Assembly (NCBI RefSeq): GCF_030295385.1
Contig: NZ_AP027079.1
Span: 1,364,001 to 1,428,000, forward strand
DNA: 64,000 nucleotides
Direction of reading: 5' to 3'
Source of the DNA: Geothrix oryzae
GTDB taxonomy: Bacteria > Acidobacteriota > Holophagae > Holophagales > Holophagaceae
Of this stretch, positions 50,809 through 59,413 are shown in pieces. The first letter of the stretch is position 1, and every line of letters starts with the position of its first letter. Both the position numbers and the translations under genes were made by a program. The notes under the pieces were generated by a model. The model made no database searches, had not been told where the DNA came from, and saw only the letters and a program-made list of their open reading frames with translations.

Positions 50809-51773
50809 CGGGGCTCCTCGAAGAGGTCGGGCCGGGTGTCGGCGAGGTCGAGCAGGCGGGAGAGCCGCACGCAGAATCCGGCGGCCTGCCAGGGGCGGCC
50901 CAGGTCGGGGAAGAGGCGGTCATAGCGACCGCCCGCGGCCAGTTCCTGCTGAGCGCCGGGGGCCCAGAGCCGCAGGGTGGGGCCCGTGTAGAAGCCGAGC
51001 CCCGCCACATCGGCGAGGTCCACCCGCAGCTCGAGGTTGGGGGGGAGGATGGGCAGCAGGGCCTGGAGGGCGCGGTCCATGTGCTCCCGCTCGGCCTCCA
51101 GCAGACCCGCATAGGGACTCGACTCCAGGGCATCCAGGGTGCCGGGGCCGTCGAGCTCAGACAGCAGGGCCTCGGCATGGGCGGCCAGGCGCGCGGCGGA
51201 AGGATGGCCATCCAGGGCTTCCCGCACCCGGTGGGGGGCGCGGCGCGAGAGGGCCGCCACCACGGCGTCGGAGAGGGCCCCGAACAGCCCCTCCGCCTCC
51301 AGGGGCCGGCGCACCAGGGCCGCGTTGCCCAGGTGCAGGATGGCGCTCTTCAGGCCAAGACAGCCGGGGATGGCCATGAGCAGGCGGGCCAACTCCACAT
51401 CGGCCTCGGCCGAGGCCTCGCCCTCGGGTTGGATGCGCTCGCAGCCCACCTCGAAGCGTTCGACGGCTTCCCAGGGCTGCACCGGGCGGCGGAAGACCGC
51501 GCCCGCGTAGGCCACCCGCGGCGGGGGTTCGGGGAAGCCCCGGGTCAGCAGGCCCGCCAGGGCCACGGTGAAGTCCCAGCGCAGGGCCACGAGGTCGTCG
51601 CCGTCGAAGAAGCGCAGGGCGCCCTCTGGGACGGCTTCCCGCAGCACGAGCGAGGGATGGAGTTCGCGATAGCCGTGGGATTGGAGAAGGCCCATGAGGG
51701 CATCCTCCCAACGGCGGAGGCGGGCGGCGGAGCCAAAAAGCAGGTCGGGAAAGTGGGGGGTGCGGACGGGCAT
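50805..51773 (-). CDS. hisZ: ATP phosphoribosyltransferase regulatory subunit HisZ
   Basis: A 322-residue class II aminoacyl-tRNA-synthetase-like protein without synthetase activity that forms the hetero-octamer with short HisG. Visible marks are FFDGDDLVALRWDFTVALA and the FEVGCERIQPEG motif, ending with AGLGFYTGPTLRLWAPG and AAGGRYDRLFPDLG. Its start shares one base with the hisIE stop. Presence of HisZ fits the short HisG next to it. Confidence 0.93.
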   Translation of the reverse strand: MPVRTPHFPDLLFGSAARLRRWEDALMGLLQSHGYRELHPSLVLREAVPEGALRFFDGDDLVALRWDFTVALAGLLTRGFPEPPPRVAYAGAVFRRPVQPWEAVERFEVGCERIQPEGEASAEADVELARLLMAIPGCLGLKSAILHLGNAALVRRPLEAEGLFGALSDAVVAALSRRAPHRVREALDGHPSAARLAAHAEALLSELDGPGTLDALESSPYAGLLEAEREHMDRALQALLPILPPNLELRVDLADVAGLGFYTGPTLRLWAPGAQQELAAGGRYDRLFPDLGRPWQAAGFCVRLSRLLDLADTRPDLFEEPR

Positions 51774-52396
51774 CAGGCGGGCCCCCCGGAACGGTCCGCA
51801 TGGCGGTGGTGGAGCACTTCCACGACCTCGAGCAGGCTCGCGCCGCGCTCCAGGAGCAGGAGATCCAGGTGGAACAGGAGATCCGCCGCCTCGCCGAGGA
51901 AGGCCTCCCGATCATCGTTCTTGGCGGCGAGGATCACCTCGCCCGCCTCCTCCACGACCTTCTTGGCGATGCGGTCCACGCCCTGGGCGAAGAGCTTCTG
52001 GGTGTAGCTGCCGTTGAGGTCCGCCGAGGCTTTCCGCGACTTCAGCAGGGCTTCCAGCCGGCCCAGCCAGGGCAGGGTGGCGGGCCAGGGCTCCCCGTCA
52101 AAGCAGCTCTCCGTGCCCCGGTGGCAGCTGGGCCCCTCGGGATCGGCCACGATGAGCAGGGCGTCCGCATCACAGTCGGGGCGGATCTGGACGAGCTTCA
52201 GCCGGTTGCCGCTGCTTTCGCCCTTCACCCACAGCGCCTGCCGGGAGCGGCTCCAGAAAGTGACGAAGCCGGTGTCGAGGGTGAGCCGGAGGGCCTCGCG
52301 GTTGAGCCAGGCCATCATGCGGAGCTCGCCAGTGCGGCTCTGGACGAGGCCGGGGATGAGGCCGTCGGCGTCGAATCGGAGGGAATCAAAGGTCAT
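51773..52396 (-). CDS. hisIE: Bifunctional phosphoribosyl-AMP cyclohydrolase / phosphoribosyl-ATP pyrophosphatase HisIE
   Basis: A 207-residue fusion for steps two and three. HisI (about 1-110) has WLNREAL, TFWSRSRQALWVKGE, the metal site DCDADALL and the Cys of GPSCHRGTESCF. HisE (about 115-207) has RIAKKVVEEAGEVILAAKN and GEAADLLFHLDLLL. The ATG at 52396 overlaps hisF by 11 bases. Longer in-frame starts run through hisF and are not plausible. Confidence 0.95.
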   Translation of the reverse strand: MTFDSLRFDADGLIPGLVQSRTGELRMMAWLNREALRLTLDTGFVTFWSRSRQALWVKGESSGNRLKLVQIRPDCDADALLIVADPEGPSCHRGTESCFDGEPWPATLPWLGRLEALLKSRKASADLNGSYTQKLFAQGVDRIAKKVVEEAGEVILAAKNDDREAFLGEAADLLFHLDLLLLERGASLLEVVEVLHHRHADRSGGPA

Positions 52397-53150
52397 GGGA
52401 GATCCGCACGGAGATGTCGTTCTGGGCGAGGTAGGCCTTGAGCCTGGCAATGGGCAGGATGCCTTCGTGGAAGAGCGTGGCGGCCAGCACGGCGTCCGCG
52501 CCGTGCTCCAGGGCCTCCAGGAAATGGATTTCGAGGCCCGCGCCGCCGGAGGCGATGAGCGGGATGGGCAGTTCGGTGGCCTGCTCGAGCAGCGGCAGAT
52601 CAAAACCATCTCCGGTGCCGTCGCGATCCATGGAGGTCAGCAGGATCTCGCCGGCCCCCAGCTCATTCAGCTCCTGCAGCCATTCCAGGGCGGACCGGTC
52701 CGTGGGCTCGGTGCCGCCCTTCAGAACCACCCGCCATCCCAGGTCCGCGTCGCGCTTCACATCCACGGCGGCGACCACGCATTGCCGCCCGAAGGCGTCG
52801 GCCAGTTCGGAGACCAGGGCCGGGCGGAGGGCGGCGGCGGTGTTGACGGCCACCTTGTCCGCGCCCGCGCGCAGCAGGCCGCGGGCGTCGTCCACGCTGG
52901 AGACGCCCCCGCCCACGGTGAAGGGGATGCTCAGCTCATGGGCCACCGCCCGCACCCACGCTTGGCGGGTGCTGCGCTGTTCCAGGGAGGCCGCGATGTC
53001 GAGGAAGACCAGTTCGTCGGCGCCTTCGGCGTCGTAGCGGCGGGCCAGGTCCACCGGGTGGCCCAGGTCGCGGAGATCCTTGAACTGGACGCCCTTTACG
53101 ACGCGGCCCTGCTTCACATCCAGGCAGGGGATGATGCGCTTGGCGGGCAT
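52386..53150 (-). CDS. hisF: Imidazole glycerol phosphate synthase cyclase subunit HisF
   Basis: A 254-residue TIM-barrel enzyme that, with HisH, makes imidazole glycerol phosphate and AICAR. RIIPCLDVKQGRVVKGV carries the catalytic Asp, and EILLTSMDRDGTGDGFD carries the second. The phosphate loops VGGGVSS and IASGGAG are present. The start shares one base with the hisA stop. Confidence 0.97.
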   Translation of the reverse strand: MPAKRIIPCLDVKQGRVVKGVQFKDLRDLGHPVDLARRYDAEGADELVFLDIAASLEQRSTRQAWVRAVAHELSIPFTVGGGVSSVDDARGLLRAGADKVAVNTAAALRPALVSELADAFGRQCVVAAVDVKRDADLGWRVVLKGGTEPTDRSALEWLQELNELGAGEILLTSMDRDGTGDGFDLPLLEQATELPIPLIASGGAGLEIHFLEALEHGADAVLAATLFHEGILPIARLKAYLAQNDISVRISHDL

Positions 53151-53863
53151 CAGGCGCCTCCTTCCAGCGCGACCCGGGTGGACGGGGCATCCAGCGGGAT
53201 GAAGCCTTCCATGAGGGCCTTGCCGCTGATGGCGCCCACCACGCCGGGGATCTCAATCAAGGGGGCGAGATCAGATAGACCCTTGACCCCACCGGAGGCC
53301 TGGACCCGGAACCCCTCGCCCGCCACCCAGGCTGCCGCTTCCACGCCGGGGCCTTCCAGCGTCCCGTCGCGGCTCACATCGGTGACCAGGGCGCGATCGA
53401 AGCCGAGGGTGAGCAGGGCCTCGAAGACATCGGTGGAGGCGCAGGCGCTGGAAGACTGCCAGCCGCGGGTGACGATGCGGTCGCCCTTGAGGTCGAGGGC
53501 CGCGACGATGCGATCCCCGGGCAGCCCCCGGAGGGCACTGGGCTGCTCCACGGCCAGGGTGCCCACCACGGCGTCGAACCCGAGGTCGAGCACCTCCTCG
53601 ATGGCCTGGCGATCCCGGAGGCCGCCGCCCAGCTGGAAGCGGACTTCGGGGAACCGTTCCGGGAACCGGGTGAAGGCCCCCTGACGCGATCCGCCGAAGG
53701 CGCCGTCCAGATCCACCAGGTGGATGCGCCGGGCCCCGGCTGCGATCAGCCGCACCACCCAGGCCTCCGGCGTCAGGTCGTAGAAGGTGGCCTGCTGAGG
53801 ATCACCGTGGCGCAGCCGCACCAGGCGGCCCTGCAAGAGGTCCATGCTGGGGATCAGTTGCAT
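53150..53863 (-). CDS. hisA: Phosphoribosylformimino-AICAR ribotide isomerase HisA
   Basis: A 237-residue TIM barrel. LIPSMDLLQGRLVRLRHGD holds the first catalytic Asp and VTDVSRDGTLEGPG the second. RRIHLVDLDGAFGG and FQLGGGLRDRQAIE are typical of HisA rather than HisF. The opening is divergent from the usual IPAIDL (Ser and Met replace Ala and Ile). It overlaps hisH by 10 bases. Confidence 0.94.
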   Translation of the reverse strand: MQLIPSMDLLQGRLVRLRHGDPQQATFYDLTPEAWVVRLIAAGARRIHLVDLDGAFGGSRQGAFTRFPERFPEVRFQLGGGLRDRQAIEEVLDLGFDAVVGTLAVEQPSALRGLPGDRIVAALDLKGDRIVTRGWQSSSACASTDVFEALLTLGFDRALVTDVSRDGTLEGPGVEAAAWVAGEGFRVQASGGVKGLSDLAPLIEIPGVVGAISGKALMEGFIPLDAPSTRVALEGGA

Positions 53864-54489
53864 GGCACCTCCGGCGCGGGGGTGGTGGCACCCATCCAGG
53901 CCAGGGCCGCCTGGAGCAGCATCAGCCCCGCGGCGCCTGACTTCTCGGGGTGGGGCTGGAAGCCCATGACATGTCCCCGGGCTTCGATGGCCGCGAAGGG
54001 CCGACCGTGGTCCGCGGTGTAGACCGTCTCCAAGGTGGGTTCCAGGGCGTAGCTGTGGACGAAATAGAGCCAAGTATCCTTGGGATCCGGCAGGCCCGGG
54101 TGGGGGTAGTTCTGGCGCACCTGGCTCCAGCCCATGTGGGGCACCTTCACGCCGGGGCCCAGCCGCCGCACGATGCCTGGGATCAAGGCGAGGCCCGAGG
54201 CGCGGGGCGCCTCCTCGCTCCCCTCGGCCAGCAGCTGCAGGCCCAGGCAGATGCCCAGCAGGGGGCGGCCCTCGGCCACCAGCCCTGGCAGCACGCGCCA
54301 CCAGCCGCGCTCGCGCAGGGACTTCTGGGCCGCTTCGAAGTGGCCCACGCCGGGAAGCACGATGGGGCCCTCCTCGGCGGCCTGATCCGGCGACGCCGCC
54401 CGCACGAAGGGCAGATTCAGGCGCTCGAGGGCGCCCTCGAGGGAGGCGAGGTTCCCCGCGTCGTAGTCGATGAGGGTGATGGTGCTCAT
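53854..54489 (-). CDS. hisH: Imidazole glycerol phosphate synthase glutaminase subunit HisH
   Basis: A 211-residue class I glutamine amidotransferase that feeds ammonia to HisF. The nucleophile Cys lies in LLGICLGLQLL, and the His-Glu pair in FQPHPEKSG. VLPGVGHF and YFVHSY are also conserved. It overlaps hisB by four bases and hisA by ten. Confidence 0.96.
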   Translation of the reverse strand: MSTITLIDYDAGNLASLEGALERLNLPFVRAASPDQAAEEGPIVLPGVGHFEAAQKSLRERGWWRVLPGLVAEGRPLLGICLGLQLLAEGSEEAPRASGLALIPGIVRRLGPGVKVPHMGWSQVRQNYPHPGLPDPKDTWLYFVHSYALEPTLETVYTADHGRPFAAIEARGHVMGFQPHPEKSGAAGLMLLQAALAWMGATTPAPEVPCN

Positions 54490-55070
54490 GCGGACAGGGT
54501 CCCCTTGGTGGAAGGCACGCCGCCGCCCTCGGTCCGCGTGGCCTGGCGCAAGGCGCGGGCCAGGGCCTTGAAGAGGGCCTCGACCTTGTGGTGGGTGTTC
54601 ACGCCCCGCAGAAGGTCCGCGTGGATGGCCAGCCCGCCGCGTACGGCCAGGGCGATGAAGAACTCGCGGACCATCTCCACCTGGAACCCATCACCCAGGA
54701 CGATGGGGGGCAGCTCCGCGTGGAATTCGCACCAGGGACGGCCCGAGAGATCCACCACCACGCGGGCCAGCGCCTCATCCAGGGGCACATAGGCATGGGC
54801 GAAGCGGACGATGCCGGCGCGGTCGCCAAGCGCCTCCTTCAGCGTGTCGCCCAGGCAGAGGCCCACATCCTCCACCAGGTGGTGGCTGTCCACGGGCAGG
54901 TCCCCCCGCGCCTCGACCTCCAGGCCGAAGCCGCCGTGCTTGGCCAGCTGCAGCAGCATGTGGTCGAAGTAGCCCAGACCGGTGCGGATGCGGGCCTCCC
55001 CGCCCTCGAGGCGGAGGGTGACCTTCACATCCGTCTCGGCGGTGGCGCGGTGCAGGGTGGCGGTCCTCAT
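54486..55070 (-). CDS. hisB: Imidazoleglycerol-phosphate dehydratase HisB (monofunctional)
   Basis: A 194-residue Mn-dependent dehydratase. GLGYFDHMLLQLAKHG, DSHHLVEDVGLCLGD, HAYVPLDEA and HHKVEALFKALARAL contain the metal-binding His and Glu residues; the usual HHTVED reads HHLVED. There is no N-terminal HAD phosphatase domain as in E. coli HisB. The ATG at 55070 has AGGAG five bases upstream, embedded in the end of hisC, and overlaps its stop (ATGA). Confidence 0.96.
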   Translation of the reverse strand: MRTATLHRATAETDVKVTLRLEGGEARIRTGLGYFDHMLLQLAKHGGFGLEVEARGDLPVDSHHLVEDVGLCLGDTLKEALGDRAGIVRFAHAYVPLDEALARVVVDLSGRPWCEFHAELPPIVLGDGFQVEMVREFFIALAVRGGLAIHADLLRGVNTHHKVEALFKALARALRQATRTEGGGVPSTKGTLSA

Positions 55071-56851
55071 GGCAGCTCCTGGCAATTGGAAAACGGGGTC
55101 TGATTCAGCATCGGCAGAAGGACGCGCAGGCTCGCGGACTGCACATCTCCCGGGGCGGCGAAGCGGGCGCGATCCGGGCCCAGGGCCGCGAATCGCCAGG
55201 TGAGTTCGGGACGCGCCGCCGCGGCCGCCCGCAGGCAGGCGGCATCATCGACGGTGTCCCCCACGAAGAGGATCTCCTCGGCCCGGAAGGCATCCGCCAG
55301 CTGCAGCAGGCCGGCGGGCTCGGGTTTGCGGAGGTGGGGGGCGGCATCGCAGACCGCCGGCAGCTGGAAGCCGAGCACGCGCCAAGCCAGCTCCAGTTCC
55401 TCCGGCGGACGCCCGGTCAGCACGGCCAGATCCCAGCCCGTGGCCTGGAGGTCCTCCAGCGAGGCCAGCGGCCGCTCCAGCTGGATGGTGTCGGCGTAGT
55501 GCTTCTGGACGGCGGCCTGGGCGGCTGGTTCGAGCGCTTGGATGCGGGCTTCGAGCTGCGGGAAACCTTGACCGGCGGCACCTTCGGCCAAGGTCTGAAG
55601 GTCCCGGTCCCCGAAGGCTTCCGCCAGGGCCAGGGCCCCCGCCGCGAGGCGGAAATCGTTGTTGAAACCCCCCAGGCGCTTGAAGGCCCGGTAGGCCCCC
55701 TCGGACCAGGGCAGGGCCGGGCGCAGGTCGGCCAGGGCGCGGCCCACTGCCTCCAGGAAGCTGCGGTCGGCATCGATGAGGACGCCGTCGATGTCCAGGA
55801 CCAGCAGGCGGCGGCGGGGCCGGGGGGCCGGGGCGGGCAACGAGCCGCCAAGCGCCGAGGCGACGCGCAGCATATCAGTCTCCGTGCCGAGGGTGACGCG
55901 GGCCGCGTCGGTGCCGGGCAGGCGGCGCACCTTCATTCCCGCGGCTTCCAGGAGGGGCGAGGGATCCGGGGACAGGTGCAGGAAGTTAGCGGCGCTGGGG
56001 GCCGCCTGGTGGGCAGGCAGCGCCGCCGAGAGGCGGTCGCGGCGGTCGGGCAGGGCCCGCACGGCGGGCTCGAACTCGGCGGCGAAATCGAGGGCCACAT
56101 CCAGCGCCTCCAGGCTGGCGGCGGTCAAGGAGTAGGGCAGTTGCAGCGCGGCGAGCTTCGCGACCAGGGCGGGATCGCCCAGCAGGTAGCCGATGCGCCA
56201 GGCCGCGGAGGCCAGGGCCTTGCTGAAGGTGCGGAGCAGCACCAGGTTCGGGTAGCGGTCCACCGCCAGGCGGTGTGTGGCGGGGGCGAACTCCGCGTAG
56301 GCCTCGTCGAGCACCACCAGGGGCGGCTCGGGCCGGGCCGCGGCGGCTTCCAGCAGCGGCTCCAGCGCGGCCGGGGAGATCCAGGCGCCGGTGGGGTTGT
56401 TCGGCAGGGTAAGCCAGATCTGGCGGCAGTCGAGGGCGCTGAACCAGGGCTCCAGCGGAAAGCCGGTGCCCTGGGGGATGGCCCGCACCTGGCCACCGTT
56501 CCGCCGGACCAGCATGGGGTAGAGGCTGAAGCCGGGGTCGGGGATGGCCACCGCATCGCCGGCGCTCAGGCCCGCCGTGGCCACCAGGTCCAGCAAGGCG
56601 CCGCTGGAGGGGCCCAGCAGCAGGCCATTCTCCGGTGCGCCCACGCGCTTCCGCAGCCGCTCCGTGAGCTCGTCCTGCCGCTCGGGATAGAGGTGGAAGG
56701 GCAGGTCCCTGAGCCGTGCCAGCAGGGCCTCCCGCGCGGCTTCGGGCCAGTCCGAGGCCGCCTCGTTCATGTGCAGCCGCAGGCCGGTGGGGGGCTCGGG
56801 AGGCCGCCGGTAGGCGGGCAGGTCGGACAGGTCGGGTCGGAGCAGGGACAT
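55067..56851 (-). CDS. hisC: HisC histidinol-phosphate aminotransferase fused to a HAD phosphatase domain
   Basis: A 594-residue fusion. Residues about 1-340 are a PLP aminotransferase of the HisC class: LHMNEAASDWP, TLPNNPTGAW, LDEAYAEFA and the PLP Lys in RTFSKALASAAWRIGY. Residues about 355-585 are a HAD hydrolase: nucleophile motif VLDIDGVLIDADRSF, Thr in VLTGRPPEE, Lys in LRKPEP and acidic motif FVGDTVDDAAC. HisC makes histidinol phosphate, and a phosphatase must remove its phosphate next; no HisB-N or PHP-type HisK is in this operon, so the HAD part is the natural candidate. It is coupled to hisB by ATGA. Confidence 0.92.
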   Translation of the reverse strand: MSLLRPDLSDLPAYRRPPEPPTGLRLHMNEAASDWPEAAREALLARLRDLPFHLYPERQDELTERLRKRVGAPENGLLLGPSSGALLDLVATAGLSAGDAVAIPDPGFSLYPMLVRRNGGQVRAIPQGTGFPLEPWFSALDCRQIWLTLPNNPTGAWISPAALEPLLEAAAARPEPPLVVLDEAYAEFAPATHRLAVDRYPNLVLLRTFSKALASAAWRIGYLLGDPALVAKLAALQLPYSLTAASLEALDVALDFAAEFEPAVRALPDRRDRLSAALPAHQAAPSAANFLHLSPDPSPLLEAAGMKVRRLPGTDAARVTLGTETDMLRVASALGGSLPAPAPRPRRRLLVLDIDGVLIDADRSFLEAVGRALADLRPALPWSEGAYRAFKRLGGFNNDFRLAAGALALAEAFGDRDLQTLAEGAAGQGFPQLEARIQALEPAAQAAVQKHYADTIQLERPLASLEDLQATGWDLAVLTGRPPEELELAWRVLGFQLPAVCDAAPHLRKPEPAGLLQLADAFRAEEILFVGDTVDDAACLRAAAAARPELTWRFAALGPDRARFAAPGDVQSASLRVLLPMLNQTPFSNCQELP

Positions 56852-56932
56852 GGGGAACTCGGGATGAGGGTAGGAGAAAACCAGGCTTCCGGGTGAAGAA
56901 GCGATGCGGAGCGCTCGGCGAAGAGGCGCTCC

Positions 56933-58312
56933 CTAGGGGCGATGATGGGCGCGGAGACCGGCGCCGGCCGCGCGGAGCGCCGCGCTGCGGCCGTGGTGCA
57001 CGAGGCCTTCCGCTTCTGCGAGCCGCTCCACCCAGGGGGCCATGGCCGCCGCGTCGGCAGGAGTGAGCCGCAGCAGGCTCTGGCGCTTGAGGAAGGTGGC
57101 GACGCCCAGGGGGCTGGTGTAGCGGGCGCTGCGGTTGGTGGGCAGCACATGGTTTGGTCCTGCACCGTAGTCGCCGAAGGCCTCGGCACTGGCGCTGCCG
57201 ATGAACAGGGCCCCTGCCGCGGTGAGGGCGGGCAGCCAGGCCTCGGGGTCGGAGACGCAGAGCTCGAGATGCTCCGGGGCCCAGGCCTGGGCCAGGGCGA
57301 TGGCCAGCTCGCGCTCCGCGCAGACCAGCCGTCCGTGGGCGCCCAGGCTCTGTTCGAGGACGGCCTTCCGGGGCGAGGCGGCTACTCGCGCTTGAAGCTC
57401 CGCGGCCACTGCCTGCAGCAGGGTACGGTCGGCGCTCACCAGCACGGCGGCGGCATCGGGATCGTGCTCGGCCTGGGCCAGCAGGTCCTCGGCCACCCAG
57501 GCGGGATCCGCGCTGCCATCCGCGATCACCAGCAGCTCCGTGGGCCCGGCCAGGGCATCGATGCCGCAGGTGCCGATCAGCTGCCGCTTGGCCTCGGCCA
57601 CGAAGCGGTTTCCGGGCCCCGCAACGAGATCCACCGCGGGCTCCCCGTAGGCCAGCCAGCCCAGGGCCTGGGCCCCGCCGAAGGGATAGAGTTCGGTCAG
57701 GCCCAGCTCCGCGGCACAGGCCAGCACCAGCGGATCGATCCCCCAGGCGCCCGGCAGGGTGGGCTCGGGCTTCGGGGGGGTGACGCCCACGATACGCGCC
57801 ACACCAGCCACCTGGGCGGGGATGACCGTCATGGCGAGGGTGGAGGGGTAGAAGGCCCGACCCCCGGGAATATAGACTCCCGCCGTCTTCAGGGGGCACC
57901 AGCGCTCGCCGACGGTGCCGCCCCCGGGGAGGGGCCGTTCCAGGTCGCGCAGGCAGTCGCGCTGACCCTCGGCGAACCGGCGCACATTCGCGATCATCTC
58001 GCGCAGGGCGGCCATGAGGTCCGGCTGGTTCCGGTCCAGGTCCGTACGGGCCGCCTCGAGTGCGGAAGCCGGGACGCCGAGGGCCGCGGGGTCCAGCCGC
58101 ACACCGTCCAGGCGGGCGGTCCAGGCCACCGCCGCGGGCAGTCCGTTCTGACGCACATCACGAAGGATGGCCGCCACGGCCTCCCTGGTGTCCTCTTCCA
58201 TCTCCCCGCTTCTGGCCAGCGCGGCCACCCACCCGGGCACATCCGCCCGGTTCGTCAGGTCACTGATGGAGATGAAGTAACACCTATGCACCTCGTTGGG
58301 TGAAGGATCCAT
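56933..58312 (-). CDS. hisD: Histidinol dehydrogenase HisD
   Basis: About 459 residues, a Zn-dependent NAD enzyme for the last two oxidations. GGRAFYPSTLAMTVIPAQVAGV, DLVAGPGNRFVAEAKRQ, GPTELLVIADGSADP, the Gln/His ligands in LLAQAEHDPDA and the catalytic Glu/His in WAPEHLEL are visible, ending FGDYGAGPNHVLPT. The start is not certain: ATG 58312 has no spaced ribosome site, and a GTG near 58292 is also possible. It is the first his gene, 68 bases after lpxC on the same strand. A 7-bp-stem hairpin (56908-56932) follows its stop. Confidence 0.94.
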   Translation of the reverse strand: MDPSPNEVHRCYFISISDLTNRADVPGWVAALARSGEMEEDTREAVAAILRDVRQNGLPAAVAWTARLDGVRLDPAALGVPASALEAARTDLDRNQPDLMAALREMIANVRRFAEGQRDCLRDLERPLPGGGTVGERWCPLKTAGVYIPGGRAFYPSTLAMTVIPAQVAGVARIVGVTPPKPEPTLPGAWGIDPLVLACAAELGLTELYPFGGAQALGWLAYGEPAVDLVAGPGNRFVAEAKRQLIGTCGIDALAGPTELLVIADGSADPAWVAEDLLAQAEHDPDAAAVLVSADRTLLQAVAAELQARVAASPRKAVLEQSLGAHGRLVCAERELAIALAQAWAPEHLELCVSDPEAWLPALTAAGALFIGSASAEAFGDYGAGPNHVLPTNRSARYTSPLGVATFLKRQSLLRLTPADAAAMAPWVERLAEAEGLVHHGRSAALRAAGAGLRAHHRP

Positions 58313-58380
58313 CCTGGCAGCATGGGATGGGGAACGGCAACTGGAAATCCCGCCGGGCCGCCCAATCCCCAGCCGGGCCC

Positions 58381-59289
58381 TCAGGCGGGCTGGGCCACGA
58401 GGGGATGGAAGAAGAACTGCACATTGGCGGGCTCGGCGTTCTCGGTCCACTCCCAGCAGTTGGGGCTCGCGAGGATGGCCTGGACCAGGGCGACATGCAG
58501 GGCATGGCCGGCGGCGTGGGCTTCCACGAGACCCAGCAGGGGCGCGCCGAGGAGGGCCAGATCGCCCACCAGGTCGAGCATCTTGTGGCGCACGGCCTCG
58601 TCTTCGAAGCGCAGGGAGTCGTTGAGGGGCCCATCGGCGCCAAAGACCACGGCGTTGTCCAGGCTGCCCCCGAGTGCGAGGCCCCGGGAGCGCATCATGT
58701 CGATCTCCTGGGCCAGGCAGAAGGTGCGGGCGGCACCCAGCTCGCGGCGGTATTTCTCGGGGGTGAGGCTGAGCTCGCGGCTCTGCCGTCCCAGGGAGGG
58801 GATGGGGAAATCGATGACATAGCGCAGGCGGAGGCCGTCGAAAGGCAGGGCGCGAATCCAGCGATCCCCGTTCCGCACTTCGATGGGCTGGGTGATCTTG
58901 AGGAAACGGCGACGGCCCTGGAGGCTCTTCGTGCCGGCCTGCAGGATGGCGTCCACCCAGGGGGCGGCGCTGCCATCGAGGATGGGGAGCTCCTCGGCGT
59001 CCACCTCGATGCGGAGGTGCTCGACCTCCAGCCCGGACAGGGCCGACAGGAGGTGTTCGATGGTCTGGAGGCGCACGCCATCCTTCAAGAGGGTGGTGGA
59101 CAGCACCAGGTCGCCCGCCAGGCTTGCCTTGGCGGGAATCTCCGTGCCCGTGGGGGTGTGGATGAACACCAGGCCCGTGGGGGCGTCCACCGGCACCAGC
59201 CGCACCGAACAGGGGCGGTTCCCATGCAGGCCATGGCCCGAGATGGTGATCTCGCGGCTCAGGGTCTGGGGTGTGGTGCTGCGGGGCAT
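58381..59289 (-). CDS. lpxC: UDP-3-O-acyl-N-acetylglucosamine deacetylase LpxC
   Basis: A 302-residue zinc enzyme, the committed step of lipid A synthesis. The zinc ligands are His in TIEHLLSAL and the His and Asp in VRHKMLDLVGD. SGHGLHGNRPCSVRL opens the protein, and DGSAAPWVDAI and ARTFCLAQEID follow. The ATG at 59289 has GAGGA seven bases upstream and matches the family start. It lies before hisD and could be the first gene of the his transcript. A promoter-like AT-rich stretch lies upstream. Confidence 0.95.
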   Translation of the reverse strand: MPRSTTPQTLSREITISGHGLHGNRPCSVRLVPVDAPTGLVFIHTPTGTEIPAKASLAGDLVLSTTLLKDGVRLQTIEHLLSALSGLEVEHLRIEVDAEELPILDGSAAPWVDAILQAGTKSLQGRRRFLKITQPIEVRNGDRWIRALPFDGLRLRYVIDFPIPSLGRQSRELSLTPEKYRRELGAARTFCLAQEIDMMRSRGLALGGSLDNAVVFGADGPLNDSLRFEDEAVRHKMLDLVGDLALLGAPLLGLVEAHAAGHALHVALVQAILASPNCWEWTENAEPANVQFFFHPLVAQPA

Positions 59290-59329
59290 GGTTCGTCCTC
59301 GCAGATTGGAAAGCCAGATTCGTGCCGTT

Positions 59330-59358
59330 TTATTACTCAAATTATTTTATGATTTGAA
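59330..59358 (-). promoter_or_regulatory. AT-rich promoter-like region with inverted repeat upstream of lpxC
   Basis: On the minus strand TTCAAA and TAATAA stand 17 bases apart, a modest sigma-70 match. They overlap the inverted repeat TCAAAT/ATTTGA (59337-59357). The stretch is much richer in A+T than its surroundings. A regulator site is possible but unproven. Confidence 0.4.
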
Positions 59359-59413
59359 CGGTCACAAGAAGAAAGAAGATGTGGGTTCATCCACCACACA
59401 CCGTGGTCAGGGG

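Noticed and set aside
56908..56932. Terminator between hisD and hisC
   Set aside because: A 7-bp stem with an 11-nt loop and no T run. It lies within an operon and is more likely neutral or mRNA-stabilising.
58313..58380. His leader peptide or attenuator before hisD
   Set aside because: No run of His codons and no terminator/antiterminator pair is visible in the 68-bp gap after lpxC.
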